Below are positions 1-8,527 of a stretch of 64,000 bases of DNA, in pieces. The stretch is from an uncultured Prevotella sp. (GTDB lineage: Bacteria > Bacteroidota > Bacteroidia > Bacteroidales > Bacteroidaceae): positions 160,096 to 224,095 of the forward strand of contig CALUGW010000002.1 in assembly GCA_944320305.1 (NCBI GenBank), written 5' to 3'. The translations under genes were made by a program, and so were the position numbers. Under the pieces are notes generated by a model. It saw only the letters and a program-made list of their open reading frames with translations, did not search any database and had not been told where the DNA came from. Each line of letters begins with the position of its first letter. The first letter of the stretch is position 1.

Positions 1-332
1 TATGTCACCACGATCACGATGATGGCCTGCGAGAGCACGGCGGCATAGTGTGTGGCAATGCCGAAGCCCGCGAGCCAGTCTGTAAAGATGACGGCGATCT
101 TGTTGCCGGAATAGATACCGGTGAGGATTCCGATCAGAGTGATGCCAATCTGCACCGTAGAGAGAAAGCGGTCTGGCTCGTTGGCCAGTTTCAGGGCATA
201 GCGCGCGGAGCGCAGCCCGCTGTCGGCATCGGTCGAGAGGCTCGACTTGCGGGCCGAAATCAGCGCGATTTCCGACATTGAGAACACTCCGTTGAGCAAT
301 ATCAGACAGATTATTATAAGAATTTCTTCCAT
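1..332 (-). CDS. CNNM/CorC-type transmembrane protein, N-terminal fragment
   Basis: The reading frame starts at an ATG on the minus strand (complement of 330-332) and stays open to the window edge, so only about 110 N-terminal residues are present. They begin MEEILIIICLILLNG, continue with FSMSEIALISARKSSL, then VQIGITLIGILTGIYSG and a further hydrophobic segment AVLSQAIIVIVVTY. This is the pattern of the DUF21/CNNM membrane domain: a first helix, a small-residue SxxEIAxxSAR motif and a TxQIGIT motif. Family members usually add CBS and CorC_HlyC domains and are linked to Mg2+/Co2+ efflux or homeostasis in the inner membrane; those domains would lie outside the window. The family call is good; the transported ion cannot be told from this piece. 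Confidence 0.8.
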   Translation of the reverse strand, partial: MEEILIIICLILLNGVFSMSEIALISARKSSLSTDADSGLRSARYALKLANEPDRFLSTVQIGITLIGILTGIYSGNKIAVIFTDWLAGFGIATHYAAVLSQAIIVIVVT

Positions 333-405
333 TTATTATTTTGAGAATGTTTGTTTCTTTTCGCTGTGTCCGGGGGCAGTCGCCTCTACGGCGGCCCGCC
401 GGAGG

Positions 406-2196
406 CTATCGCGTGGTTATTTTTCTTGTTGTTCCGTTGTTTTCCTTTATGATGTAAATGCCCGCCGGCAGACTTCCGTCGGGGCGGCCTTCAGCACCGG
501 CGCGGCCCACAAGGCGGCCCGAGAGGTCGTAGACAGCCGCTCCGGCAGGGGCTTCGCCCGTTTCCGGGCGGAGCGCGCCGATGCCCGTCGGGTTCAGGCC
601 CGGCGTGCCGCCCTTGAAGCAGAACGACACCGTTCCGGCGGCGTCATCGCGCGTGATGGCGGTGATGGGCTGGCTCATGAAGAAGCGCCCGTCCTTGTTG
701 CGGTTGTAGACGGTGGCGGCGGGCACCGAGTTGTCTGTCAGCGAGTCGTTGCCGAGGCACGGGTAAGCCACGCTGGCGTCGGGCGTGTAGACTCCGCTGG
801 CCGGTATGATGGCCACTCCCGGATGCGCGGGGTCGTCGTTCACGGTGTTGTACCACCACTTTTCCTCGTCAAAGTCAACGTGGGTGACGATGAGCCCGCT
901 GCCGGGCACGTATGTGTCCCAGCCTGTTTGCCGGCGGTTCTCGAGCAGATAGTACTCAGAGGCGGTGGAATCGGCGGCATCGTTGTACACCAGATAAGAC
1001 GCCCCGCCCTGGCTCATCGGCAGCAGGCCACCCACAGTCGTGTCGGCGGCGAGCGTCAGCGGCTGGCTCCATCCGCAGGCGGCTTTCTCGTAGGCCGAAT
1101 ATCCCGCCGGGCACCAGCTGTCGTTGTTGTAGTTTCCGTTGGCCATCAGGTCCCAGTTGCCGAGCATGTCCATACCGGAGTAAGAGTAGAGGTCGGGCAG
1201 TCCGAGGCAGTGGGAGAACTCGTGGCAGAACGTGCCCAGGCCGCTGAGGCCATGCCTGGGGTCGCTCTCGAGCCACCCCAGCTCGCTGCTGCAGGCATAC
1301 ATGTCAACGCGGACTCCGCCTATCTCGTAGCCCTCAGGCCACCTGCTGTAGCCCGAGACGTAGAACTCGTGGGGCCAGATGAGGTTGGGGTCGGCTCCAG
1401 AGACGTGCTCGCCGCCGCCGGCATAGAGCACGTAGACCATGTCGGCATAGCCGTCGCCGTCCCAGTCGTAGTCGCGGAAGTCCACACTGTCGGCCACGGC
1501 CCGGCAGGCCTCCACCACAAGCTCGTCAACGCGCTTGTCCATGTTGCTCCACGAGGCGTCGTTCTCGCCATAATAGCTGCGCCCGCGCGACACGGTGACG
1601 GGTCCGACGAGGTCGAATGTAATGTTGAAGAGTCCGCCGCTCTGGTCGCGGAAGTAGTCGCCCACGCAGCCCATGGCCCCATTCTCCGAATATCCCGTCT
1701 CGTTGAGAATGGCGTTCCACTGGCTGTGGGAGTCGGCGGAGATGAAGCGGCGGTCGGGGAACTCAGCCATGATGACCAGCCCGCGGCGCTCGCCGGTGTA
1801 GGCGGCGCGGCCCGCGGCGGCGCGGCGCATGGCGCGGCGGCGCGTCACCGCCGCCCTGCGCGGCGACCTGACCTGGCTCACGGCGCGGCGCGCCGCCGCC
1901 GCGTATTCGTCTTCGGCCGCAGTGCGCCGGCCCTGCTCGTGGGCGGCGACGCCGCTGGAGACAAAGGCAAAGCCGGCCTGCACGGCATAGCAGAAGTCGC
2001 CGCCGGCATCCCTCACAAGGGGCACGCCGTCGGCGGTCTCATACCAGTGGGCGTTCTCGTCGCCGCAGAGGCTCACTGTCAATGTTGTGCCGTCAGACTG
2101 CGTGACGGTCATGCGCGACGGTCTTGCGGGCACAGCATGGAGCCGCACCTGGAATGCCAACAAGACCGACAGAAGCAGAAACAGATGTTTTCCCAT
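406..2196 (-). CDS. secreted M6 family metalloprotease with C-terminal sorting-like domain
   Basis: A 596-residue secreted zinc protease. Residues 1-21 form a signal peptide (MGKHLFLLLSVLLAFQVRLHA). The zinc motif HEFSHCLGLPD at about 325-335 matches HExxHxxGxxD of the M6 (immune inhibitor A-like) family, and the MLGNWDLMANG stretch just after it is the usual M6 met-turn region. An Ala/Arg-rich linker (about 97-132) may be a propeptide cleavage zone. The last 50 residues (AVYDLSGRLVG, LPAGIYIIK) resemble the type A C-terminal domain of Bacteroidota secreted proteins. The substrate is unknown; family members digest host or dietary protein. A GC-rich inverted repeat (382-386 with 402-406) touches the stop codon but has no T-run, so a terminator there is doubtful. 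Confidence 0.88.
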   Translation of the reverse strand: MGKHLFLLLSVLLAFQVRLHAVPARPSRMTVTQSDGTTLTVSLCGDENAHWYETADGVPLVRDAGGDFCYAVQAGFAFVSSGVAAHEQGRRTAAEDEYAAAARRAVSQVRSPRRAAVTRRRAMRRAAAGRAAYTGERRGLVIMAEFPDRRFISADSHSQWNAILNETGYSENGAMGCVGDYFRDQSGGLFNITFDLVGPVTVSRGRSYYGENDASWSNMDKRVDELVVEACRAVADSVDFRDYDWDGDGYADMVYVLYAGGGEHVSGADPNLIWPHEFYVSGYSRWPEGYEIGGVRVDMYACSSELGWLESDPRHGLSGLGTFCHEFSHCLGLPDLYSYSGMDMLGNWDLMANGNYNNDSWCPAGYSAYEKAACGWSQPLTLAADTTVGGLLPMSQGGASYLVYNDAADSTASEYYLLENRRQTGWDTYVPGSGLIVTHVDFDEEKWWYNTVNDDPAHPGVAIIPASGVYTPDASVAYPCLGNDSLTDNSVPAATVYNRNKDGRFFMSQPITAITRDDAAGTVSFCFKGGTPGLNPTGIGALRPETGEAPAGAAVYDLSGRLVGRAGAEGRPDGSLPAGIYIIKENNGTTRKITTR

Positions 2197-2205
2197 TTGT
2201 CCTTA

Positions 2206-2240
2206 ACAAAAAAGCGAAAGCCCCCACCCCATTGCGGGGC
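2206..2240 (-). terminator. possible intrinsic terminator after fumarase
   Basis: On the minus strand a short GC hairpin (CCCC GCAAT GGGG, or a longer-loop GCCCC/GGGGC alternative) is followed about 12 nt later by a TTTTTT run. The distance between stem and T-run makes this weak. It lies between the fumarase stop and the protease start. Confidence 0.35.
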
Positions 2241-2259
2241 GAGGACTGCCGCGCGGCTC

Positions 2260-3909
2260 TTACTTGCCGCACGATGGCGACCAGGGCTTCAGCTGCTTGA
2301 AGAAGTCGTTGCCCTTGTCGTCTACGAGTATGAACGCCGGGAAGTCTCTCACGTCTATCTTCCATATGGCCTCCATGCCCAGCTCCGGATACTCCACGCA
2401 CTCTATGCTCTTGATGCTGTTCATCGAGAGCACGGCCGCCGGGCCGCCTATGCTGCCGAGGTAGAATCCGCCGTGCTTGCGGCAGGCGTCGGTGACCACC
2501 TGCGTGCGGTTGCCCTTGGCTATCATCACCATGGAGCCGCCGTGGTCCTGGAACTCGTCCACGTAGGGGTCCATGCGGTTGGCCGTTGTGGGGCCCATCG
2601 AGCCGCAGGGCATGCCCTCGGGCGTCTTGGCCGGGCCGGCGTAGAGCACGGGGTGGTCCTTGAAGTACTGCGGCAGGTCCTCGCCGGCGTCGAGGCGGGC
2701 CTTGAGCTTGGCGTGGGCTATGTCGCGCGCCACGATGATGGTGCCGTTGAGGCTCACGCGGGTGGCCACGGGATACTGCGAGAGAATCTTGCAGATCTCG
2801 CTCATGGGCTGGTTGAGGTCAATGCGCACGGCGTCGCCCTCGCCCGCGTTGCGCAGCTCTGCGGGTATCAGCTCGCCGGGATTGTCGTCGAGCTTCTCAA
2901 TCCAGATGCCGTCCTTGTTGATCTTTGCCTTGATGTTGCGGTCGGCCGAGCAGCTCACGCCCAGACCGATGGGGCAGCTGGCGCCGTGGCGCGGCAGGCG
3001 GACGACGCGGATGTCGTGGGCGAAATACTTGCCGCCGAACTGCGCTCCCAGGCCGATGCGGTGGGCCTCGTCGAGCAGCTGGCGCTCCAGCTCCACGTCG
3101 CGGAAGGCGCGCCCGGTCTCGTCGCCGGTGGTGGGCAGGTTGTCATAGTAGTGTGTGGAGGCCAGCTTGACGGTCAGCAGGTTCTTCTCTGCCGACGTGC
3201 CGCCTATGACGAAGGCTATGTGGTAGGGCGGGCAGGCCGCCGTGCCGAGCGTCTTCATCTTCTCTACGAGGAAGGGCACGAGCGTTCCGGGGTTCTGGAT
3301 GCGCGCCTTGGTCTCCTGATAGAAGTAGGTCTTGTTGGCCGAGCCTCCGCCCTTGACCACGCAGAGGAAGCGGTACTCCATGCCCTCGGTGGCCTCGAGG
3401 TCTATCTGCGCAGGCAGGTTGCAGCGCGTGTTCACCTCCTCATACATGGTGAGCGGGGCGTTCTGCGAGTAGCGCAGGTTCTCCTCGGTGTATGTCTTGT
3501 AGACGCCGCGCGACAGCGCCTCCTCGTCGCAGAAGCCCGTCCACACCTGCTGGCCCTTCTCGCCGTGGATGATGGCCGTGCCCGTGTCCTGGCAGAATGG
3601 GAGCTTGCCCTTGCAGGCCACCTCGGCGTTGCGCAGGAAGGTCAGCGCCACATACTTGTCGTTGTCGCTGGCCTCGGGGTCGGAAAGGATGGCGGCCACC
3701 TGCTCGTTGTGCGAGCGGCGCAGCAGGAAGTTAACGTCGCGGAAGGCCGCGTTGGCCAGCATGGTCAGCGCCTCGGGCGACACCTTGAGGATGGGCTTGC
3801 CCTCAAACTCGCCCATTGAAACTCCGTCCTTGCTCAGGAGGTAATATTCTGTCTCGTCCTTGCCCGTCTGGAACATCGGGGCATACTTGAATTCAGGTGC
3901 TTTTGCCAT
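2260..3909 (-). CDS. class I fumarate hydratase
   Basis: A 549-residue iron-sulfur hydro-lyase that interconverts fumarate and malate in the cytoplasm. The order of conserved blocks is that of the long, single-chain class I (FumA/FumB-type) enzyme: [10 protein letters not shown] near residue 105 (first cluster cysteine), [17 protein letters not shown] near 310, [11 protein letters not shown] near 450 and the C-terminal WSPSCGK. In Bacteroidales this enzyme works in the branched fumarate-reduction pathway to succinate. The start is placed at [11 protein letters not shown]; an in-frame ATG 33 nt upstream is less likely because MAKAPEF is the natural N-terminus. A -7 promoter box lies about 105 nt upstream. 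The gene appears to be transcribed alone. Confidence 0.95.
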   Translation of the reverse strand: MAKAPEFKYAPMFQTGKDETEYYLLSKDGVSMGEFEGKPILKVSPEALTMLANAAFRDVNFLLRRSHNEQVAAILSDPEASDNDKYVALTFLRNAEVACKGKLPFCQDTGTAIIHGEKGQQVWTGFCDEEALSRGVYKTYTEENLRYSQNAPLTMYEEVNTRCNLPAQIDLEATEGMEYRFLCVVKGGGSANKTYFYQETKARIQNPGTLVPFLVEKMKTLGTAACPPYHIAFVIGGTSAEKNLLTVKLASTHYYDNLPTTGDETGRAFRDVELERQLLDEAHRIGLGAQFGGKYFAHDIRVVRLPRHGASCPIGLGVSCSADRNIKAKINKDGIWIEKLDDNPGELIPAELRNAGEGDAVRIDLNQPMSEICKILSQYPVATRVSLNGTIIVARDIAHAKLKARLDAGEDLPQYFKDHPVLYAGPAKTPEGMPCGSMGPTTANRMDPYVDEFQDHGGSMVMIAKGNRTQVVTDACRKHGGFYLGSIGGPAAVLSMNSIKSIECVEYPELGMEAIWKIDVRDFPAFILVDDKGNDFFKQLKPWSPSCGK

Positions 3910-4013
3910 AATAGTATATTTGTTCGTTTTATGCAGTCGCAAAGCGGCGCAACGCGCCCCTCCCGCCCGGAATATATTTGCGGCAGGACGGCGCGCGCCC
4001 GGAATAGACTCTG

Positions 4014-4021
4014 CAAAGATA
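4014..4021 (-). promoter_or_regulatory. -7 box upstream of fumarase
   Basis: TATCTTTG on the minus strand matches the Bacteroides -7 consensus TAnnTTTG and lies about 105 nt upstream of the fumarase ATG. No TTTG was seen at the expected distance for the -33 box. Confidence 0.5.
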
Positions 4022-4149
4022 TAACTTTTTTCCGAATCAGCACGCTACGGAGCGGTTAAAATAGCCTTTCGCCCATGCGGCGGCGACCCCAGAAAAGCCG
4101 CCCGAATCTTTAACAAATGCTAAAAAGAGCCGTCCTCAAGACACCACCT

Positions 4150-4252
4150 GCCGTTTTGTATTGCGAAACAGGCCATATTGGAGCGCAAAAAGGCCTGTTT
4201 CGGCCTGCGAAAAGGGTCATTTCGCAAGCCAAAACAGGCCATATCGCAAACC
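4150..4252. repeat. degenerate ~22-bp tandem repeat, locus 1 of 5
   Basis: Four to five imperfect units of 21-23 bp stand in tandem. Each has the skeleton GGCC(A/T)TAT(T/C)GC followed by a GC(A/G)AAA end, for example GGCCATATTGGAGCGCAAAA, then a unit around GGCCTGTTTCGGCC, then GGGTCATTTCGCAAGCC, then GGCCATATCGCAA. The same units occur at 12608, 22612, 38457 and 58527, always between genes. The period is not a multiple of three, which argues against coding. The rest of the 3910-4306 spacer holds the fumarase promoter and nothing else recognisable. Confidence 0.7.
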
Positions 4253-4306
4253 GCTGGGAATCAGACCGTTATGCAAGCAGTCCAAATTCCGCGCGTTTAA
4301 CCATGT

Positions 4307-4888
4307 TTAACCCTTCAGGAGCCGCGCCGCAAGCCGCGCCAGCCGCTTCCCGCAGCGGCCGTCGATGCCCCGGCGCGTCTTCGTGCCGCCCCGCTGCACA
4401 GTGCCCACGATGCGGAACCCGCTCCAGCGGAGTATCTCGCGCAGGGCGCGAACGGTGCCGGCAGACTGGCGGAAGATGATGTTGAAAGGCCACGGCGTGG
4501 TGCAGGCCACGACCACCAGGGCACGCTTGCCACGGTGGAGCGGGCGCGGCAGGCCGCCCCGGCTCTCGCCCATCATGCCGTAGACAATGCGGTCGAAGAG
4601 CACCTTGAGCTGCCCGGGCATGTTGCCCCAGTAGCAGGGCGCGCCCACGACAATGGCGTCGGCACGGCGCATCAGGCTGAGCACGCGCTGAGCGTCGTCT
4701 GCAGGCAGCACACATTCGCCCCGCGTGCGGCACGCCATGCAGCCCCGGCACGGCGCCACACTAAGTCCGCCCGCGTCGGCCCATGCCGTCTCCGCGCCGC
4801 GCGACTCGGCCTCGCGGCGCACCACTTCGAGCATTCCGGCCACTGTGCCGCTGCGCCGCGGACTGCCGTTAATAAACAAAACAAGCAT
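4307..4888 (-). CDS. flavodoxin-fold NAD(P)H-dependent oxidoreductase, possible iron-sulfur flavoprotein
   Basis: A 193-residue protein of the FMN_red/flavodoxin fold. It starts MLVLFINGSPRRSGTV, where NGSPRRSGT is the FMN-phosphate loop, and has GAPCYWGNMPGQLKVLFDR near 85-105, the second flavin-contact segment of the family. Between them, cysteines 47, 50, 53 and 59 (C-x2-C-x2-C-x5-C) form the compact cluster seen in iron-sulfur flavoproteins and in many anaerobe NADPH-dependent FMN reductases. The likely role is electron transfer or detoxification of oxidants; the partner is unknown. It stands alone between two repeat-rich spacers. The C-terminus is Arg-rich. Confidence 0.82.
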   Translation of the reverse strand: MLVLFINGSPRRSGTVAGMLEVVRREAESRGAETAWADAGGLSVAPCRGCMACRTRGECVLPADDAQRVLSLMRRADAIVVGAPCYWGNMPGQLKVLFDRIVYGMMGESRGGLPRPLHRGKRALVVVACTTPWPFNIIFRQSAGTVRALREILRWSGFRIVGTVQRGGTKTRRGIDGRCGKRLARLAARLLKG

Positions 4889-4906
4889 GATTTTGTTGGT
4901 TTCAGT

Positions 4907-5142
4907 AGTTCAGACGTTTTTCGGGAGTACTGGAGTACAGGCGTTTTTCGGGAGTTGCAGGAGTTCAGGAGTTGCAGGATCTCAGACGTTTTGTCAGGAG
5001 TTCAAGAGTACAGGAGTTTCAGGAGTTCAGACGTTTGCTATTAAGGATGCGCCTTTGCTATTGTCTGTACTCCTGCAACTCCTGTACTCCTGAGCTCCTG
5101 ACAAACGTGTTTGTACTCCCGGAAAACTCCTGAGCACCTGAA
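4907..5142. repeat. AGGAGT-type simple repeat with an inverted second half
   Basis: The left half (about 4907-5038) is built from short units of the type CAGGAGTTCAGGAGTTG, interrupted by three to four CAGACGTTTTTCGGG-like units. The right half (about 5066-5142) carries the same words reversed (TACTCCTGCAACTCCTG, TACTCCTGAGCTCCTG, then GTACTCCCGG). RNA from either strand could fold into a long imperfect hairpin with its loop near the middle of the spacer. No coding frame with family resemblance was seen. Confidence 0.7.
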
Positions 5143-5144
5143 AA

Positions 5145-6524
5145 TCAGATCCTGCGGACCACCTCCATTATCTCCTTCCCGAGCGCGTCAGCCTCTTCGG
5201 GGGTCTGCGCCTCGGTGTAGACGCGGATTATCGGCTCGGTGTTAGACTTGCGCAGGTGCGCCCACTTGTCGGGGAAGTCAATCTTGACGCCGTCGGTGTC
5301 GTTTATCTTCTGGTCCTTGTATATCTGCTTCACACGCCGCAGTATGGCGTCGATGTCGGTGTCGGGCGTCAGGTCTATGCGGTTTTTGGCCATGAAATAG
5401 TTGGGGAGCGAGGCGCGCAGCTCGCCCGCCGTGCAGCCCTTACGGGCCAGAGCCGACAGGAAGAGGGCGATGCCCACAAGGGCGTCGCGCCCGTAGTGGC
5501 ATTCGGGATAGATCACTCCGCCGTTGCCCTCGCCGCCAATCACGGCACCGGTCTCCTTCATCTTGGCCACCACGTTGACCTCGCCAACGGCCGCCGCGGC
5601 ATAGCTGCCGCCGTGGGCGGCCGTGACGTCGCTCAGGGCGCGGGTGGAGCTGAGGTTGCTCACGGTGTTGCCGGGCGTGCGGCTGAGCACATAGTCGGCC
5701 ACGGAGACGAGCGTGTACTCCTCGCCGAACATCCGTCCGTCCTCGCAGATGAAGGCCAGGCGGTCCACGTCGGGGTCTACCACGATGCCCAGGTCATAGC
5801 CTCCGCCGGCCACTTCGGCCATAATGCCGCCGAGATTCTTCTCAAGCGGCTCCGGGTTGTGGGCGAAGTCGCCCGTAGGCTCGCCGTTGAGCACGGTGCA
5901 GCCCACGCCAAGGCGGTCGAGCAGCTCGGGCAGGATGAGCCCGCCGACACTATTTATCGCATCCACGCACACGCGGAATCCGGCCTTGCGCACGGCGTCG
6001 GCATCGACCAGCGGCAGCGCCATCACCGCATCGACATGGCGCCGCTGGAAGCTGTCGTCGGAGCGGTAGCGGCCCAGACTGTCAACGCCGGCATAGCAGA
6101 AGCCGGCGGCCTCGGCGATGGCGAGCACCTCGTTGCCCTCGGCCTTGTCGAGAAACTCGCCATCGCTGTTGAGCAGCTTCAGCGCGTTCCACTGCCTGGG
6201 GTTGTGGCTCGCGGTGATTATTATGCCGCCGTCGGCCCCGGCCATGCGCACGGCCAGCTCGGTGGTGGGCGTGGAGGCAAGGCCGATGTCGGTGACGTCG
6301 AAGCCCATTCCGAGCAGCGTTCCGCAGACCACGTGGCGCACCATGTCGCCAGAGATGCGGCCGTCGCGCCCCACGACAATCATCCCGCGGCCCTCACCGC
6401 GCCTGCGGCGGATGAAAGTGGCGTAGGCCGATACGAACTTCACTATGTCATATGGATTGAGCGTGTCGCCGGTGGGGCCTCCGATGGTGCCCCGGATGCC
6501 CGAAATGGATTTTATTAGTGTCAT
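5145..6524 (-). CDS. glmM: phosphoglucosamine mutase-like phosphohexomutase
   Basis: A 459-residue alpha-D-phosphohexomutase. The phosphoserine loop is ITASHNP with Ser about 106, the metal loop is DPDVDRLAF, the sugar-binding loop is GEGNGGVI and the C-terminal phosphate-binding segment is RKSNTEPIIRVY. In Bacteroidales this orthologue is annotated as GlmM, converting glucosamine-6-phosphate to glucosamine-1-phosphate for peptidoglycan and LPS. ManB-type phosphomannomutase activity cannot be excluded from sequence. The ATG directly abuts the TAA of the upstream DUF4827 gene, so the two are translated from one message. Confidence 0.88.
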   Translation of the reverse strand: MTLIKSISGIRGTIGGPTGDTLNPYDIVKFVSAYATFIRRRRGEGRGMIVVGRDGRISGDMVRHVVCGTLLGMGFDVTDIGLASTPTTELAVRMAGADGGIIITASHNPRQWNALKLLNSDGEFLDKAEGNEVLAIAEAAGFCYAGVDSLGRYRSDDSFQRRHVDAVMALPLVDADAVRKAGFRVCVDAINSVGGLILPELLDRLGVGCTVLNGEPTGDFAHNPEPLEKNLGGIMAEVAGGGYDLGIVVDPDVDRLAFICEDGRMFGEEYTLVSVADYVLSRTPGNTVSNLSSTRALSDVTAAHGGSYAAAAVGEVNVVAKMKETGAVIGGEGNGGVIYPECHYGRDALVGIALFLSALARKGCTAGELRASLPNYFMAKNRIDLTPDTDIDAILRRVKQIYKDQKINDTDGVKIDFPDKWAHLRKSNTEPIIRVYTEAQTPEEADALGKEIMEVVRRI

Positions 6525-7148
6525 TTATCTTTCTCGTTGATAGGTTATGTCGTAAAAGCAAGGATACACGTTCTGCGAGGCATACGACTGGCCCTGCGAG
6601 TGGGGCACGATGAGCTTGACGCGCGCTATCTCCTCGTCGGGCCTGCTCTGGCGCCCCACGTTGATGTAGGACAGCGGCACAAGCCATCCCGAGGGCACCG
6701 AAGTGCCGTAGGTGGAGTACATGGCGCCGCTGACAAAGGTGGCGGTATAGGTAGCGCCGGTGCGCACGACGGTCATCTTGTCGAGCGTGCGCGAGTCGTA
6801 GTCGTTGCGCAGCTGCATGGCGTTGTCGAGAATGTTGAACTCCGTGAAGCGGCAGAGCACGTTGACCTGCTTGTCTTCCTCGAGCGGCGAGCCGCACCCG
6901 CGGCGCACGATCTGCATGTAGACGCCGCTGTTGTTGAGATAGACAAACTCGTTCTTCTCCACGCTGGTGGAGTCTCCCTGGCGGTGGAACTGGTCCTCGC
7001 CGATCACGTTTATGCCCTCGGTGGCAATGAAAGCGCTGATGGCGTCTTGCTCTCTCTCCTTGCGCTCGCCGTAGGTCTCGTAGTCGTCGCAGGAAGCGAA
7101 GGACAACATGGCGACCAGAGCCAGCATTGCGTAAACAGTTTTTCTCAT
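6525..7148 (-). CDS. DUF4827 family lipoprotein
   Basis: A 207-residue predicted lipoprotein. The chosen start gives MRKTVYAMLALVAMLSFASC, a lipobox with Cys about 20; an in-frame start 105 nt upstream would add an Arg-rich stretch with no signal character. The body (DAISAFIATEGINVIGEDQF, the central YLNNSGVYMQIVRRG, and SYINVGRQSRPDEEI) matches the Bacteroidales DUF4827 family, which I recall as related to FKBP-type folds. It is encoded immediately before the phosphohexomutase with no gap between stop and start, a pairing that fits an envelope role. The exact function is unknown. Confidence 0.8.
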   Translation of the reverse strand: MRKTVYAMLALVAMLSFASCDDYETYGERKEREQDAISAFIATEGINVIGEDQFHRQGDSTSVEKNEFVYLNNSGVYMQIVRRGCGSPLEEDKQVNVLCRFTEFNILDNAMQLRNDYDSRTLDKMTVVRTGATYTATFVSGAMYSTYGTSVPSGWLVPLSYINVGRQSRPDEEIARVKLIVPHSQGQSYASQNVYPCFYDITYQRER

Positions 7149-7290
7149 TATGTTTTCAAGCGTTTTAATGTTTCGCCGGAGGCTTCCCGCGCTCCGGCAG
7201 AGCCGCCGTCTGCGGCACCGGCAGCCGGAGCCGCTGTGCGGTCGGCGCGGCAAAGTTAATAATTTCCGCAGAACAACGGGCGTTATTAGA

Positions 7291-8328
7291 CTACTTTAAC
7301 TTGTCGGCGAAGTGCTCGATGGCGCGCCGCGTGACGCGCACCGCCTCGCCGATGCTGCAGTAAAGGCGCCCGCCGGAGGCGTTGAGATGGCCCCCGCCGT
7401 TGAAGAACATCTCGGCGACCTTGTTGCACGGGAAGTCGTCAACCGACCTGAGGCTCACCCACACGAGGTTGTCCTTGTAGAGATCCTCGCGCAGCGAGAT
7501 GGAGAGCTTCATGCCCTTGATCTGCAGCGGCATGTTGACAAGGCCCTCGGCGTCGCCCTTTATGAAGTGGAAGTCGTGCAGGTCGCGCTTGGTCAGCGTG
7601 AAATAGGAGGCGTGGCGGGCGCTGTCTACGACGAGCTTGCGCCAGAGCACGTAGCCCACGAGCCTCATGCGGTTCTCGCTGTAATTGTTGTAGACGTTGC
7701 GGTAGATTTTGTCTTTGTCGATGCCTTTGGTCAGCAGCTGGCTGATTATGAAGTAGACCTCGGGGCGGGTGCTGTTGTAAGTGAAGCCGCCGGTGTCTGT
7801 CATCATGCCGCAATAAATCGGGGCGGCGAACGTTTTGTCCGTCTCGCTGAAGCCGCCGAGCTGCCACACCACGCGGAATACTATCTCGCACGTGGAGCAC
7901 ATCGACGTGTCTGACACGGTGACGGCGCAGCCGGGAACATCCGGCGAGAGGTGATGGTCGAAGAGGACTCGCGGCGCCGGCGATGCCTCGAGGGCCGGAG
8001 CCATGGCGTCTGTGCGCGACGTCTGATTGAAGTCGAGGCAGAACAGCAGGTCGGCCGAGGCCAGCAGGCCGTCGGCCTCGTCCTTGTGCTTGTCGTAGCG
8101 GATGATGTTCTGCGTGCCTGGCATCCACTGGAGGAAGTCCGGATACTGGTCGGGGATGATTATCTTCGGGTCCTTGCCTCTGCTGCGCAGATAGCCTGCC
8201 CACCCCAGGCAGGAGCCAATGGCGTCGCCGTCGGGGTTGACGTGGCAGCAGAGCACTATGCTGCCGGCCCCGTCTATAAGTGAAAGCAGCCTGTCGCGGT
8301 CGGCAGGCGATAAGATGTCGTTAAGCAT
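7291..8328 (-). CDS. DHH-family phosphoesterase (NrnA-like)
   Basis: A 345-residue DHH/DHHA1 phosphoesterase. The motifs are CHVNPDGDAIGS at about 28-39 (metal ligands His, Asp, Asp), LLFCLDFNQTSR near 100, the signature DHHLSPDVPG near 130 and the C-terminal DHHA1 glycine loop GGGHLNASGG near 320. NrnA-type relatives degrade nano-RNA and dephosphorylate pAp; GdpP-type activity is less likely because no PAS or GGDEF domain is present. The start at MLNDILSPADRD is preferred to an ATG 54 nt upstream. A -7 promoter box ends only about 9 nt before this ATG, which suggests a very short or absent 5' leader. Confidence 0.9.
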   Translation of the reverse strand: MLNDILSPADRDRLLSLIDGAGSIVLCCHVNPDGDAIGSCLGWAGYLRSRGKDPKIIIPDQYPDFLQWMPGTQNIIRYDKHKDEADGLLASADLLFCLDFNQTSRTDAMAPALEASPAPRVLFDHHLSPDVPGCAVTVSDTSMCSTCEIVFRVVWQLGGFSETDKTFAAPIYCGMMTDTGGFTYNSTRPEVYFIISQLLTKGIDKDKIYRNVYNNYSENRMRLVGYVLWRKLVVDSARHASYFTLTKRDLHDFHFIKGDAEGLVNMPLQIKGMKLSISLREDLYKDNLVWVSLRSVDDFPCNKVAEMFFNGGGHLNASGGRLYCSIGEAVRVTRRAIEHFADKLK

Positions 8329-8336
8329 AATGGCTG

Positions 8337-8344
8337 CAAAGATA
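8337..8344 (-). promoter_or_regulatory. -7 box directly upstream of the DHH phosphoesterase
   Basis: TATCTTTG on the minus strand matches TAnnTTTG. A TTTG lies upstream but with a 24-nt spacer, longer than the usual 19-21. If used, transcription would begin within a few bases of the ATG. Confidence 0.45.
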
Positions 8345-8434
8345 ACATTATTTATTAAGAATAACGACCAAACGCGCGCCAAACTGAGAGTTCATTCAAA
8401 CATTTTCCGAAACGGCAAGAACGGGCTGTATCGA

Positions 8435-8484
8435 CAAAAAAGTCCCGGCAGCCCGCCCGCTGTTGCGGCGGGGGCTGCCGGGAT
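8435..8484 (-). terminator. intrinsic terminator of the nucleotidyltransferase gene
   Basis: Perfect 12-bp arms (TCCCGGCAGCCC at 8443-8454 with GGGCTGCCGGGA at 8472-8483) enclose a further CGCC/GGCG core. On the minus strand the stem is followed by a TTTTTT run at 8441-8436. It lies 44 nt after the stop codon. Confidence 0.9.
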
Positions 8485-8527
8485 GGACAGGCGCTATGCT
8501 GTTCCGGCGCATCGGCCGGAGCACGTC

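Noticed and set aside
247-3819. A 1,190-residue plus-strand open frame and other very long frames opposite real genes (for example 14468-16159, 16446-18692, 24583-26436)
   Set aside because: They lie antisense to clearly recognisable proteins, are rich in Ala, Val, His and Arg as expected for GC-rich antisense frames, and show no family motif.
4907-5142. Possible CRISPR array in the AGGAGT repeat spacer
   Set aside because: The repeat words are only 8-20 bp, vary in length, have no unique spacers of constant size, and no cas gene is near.
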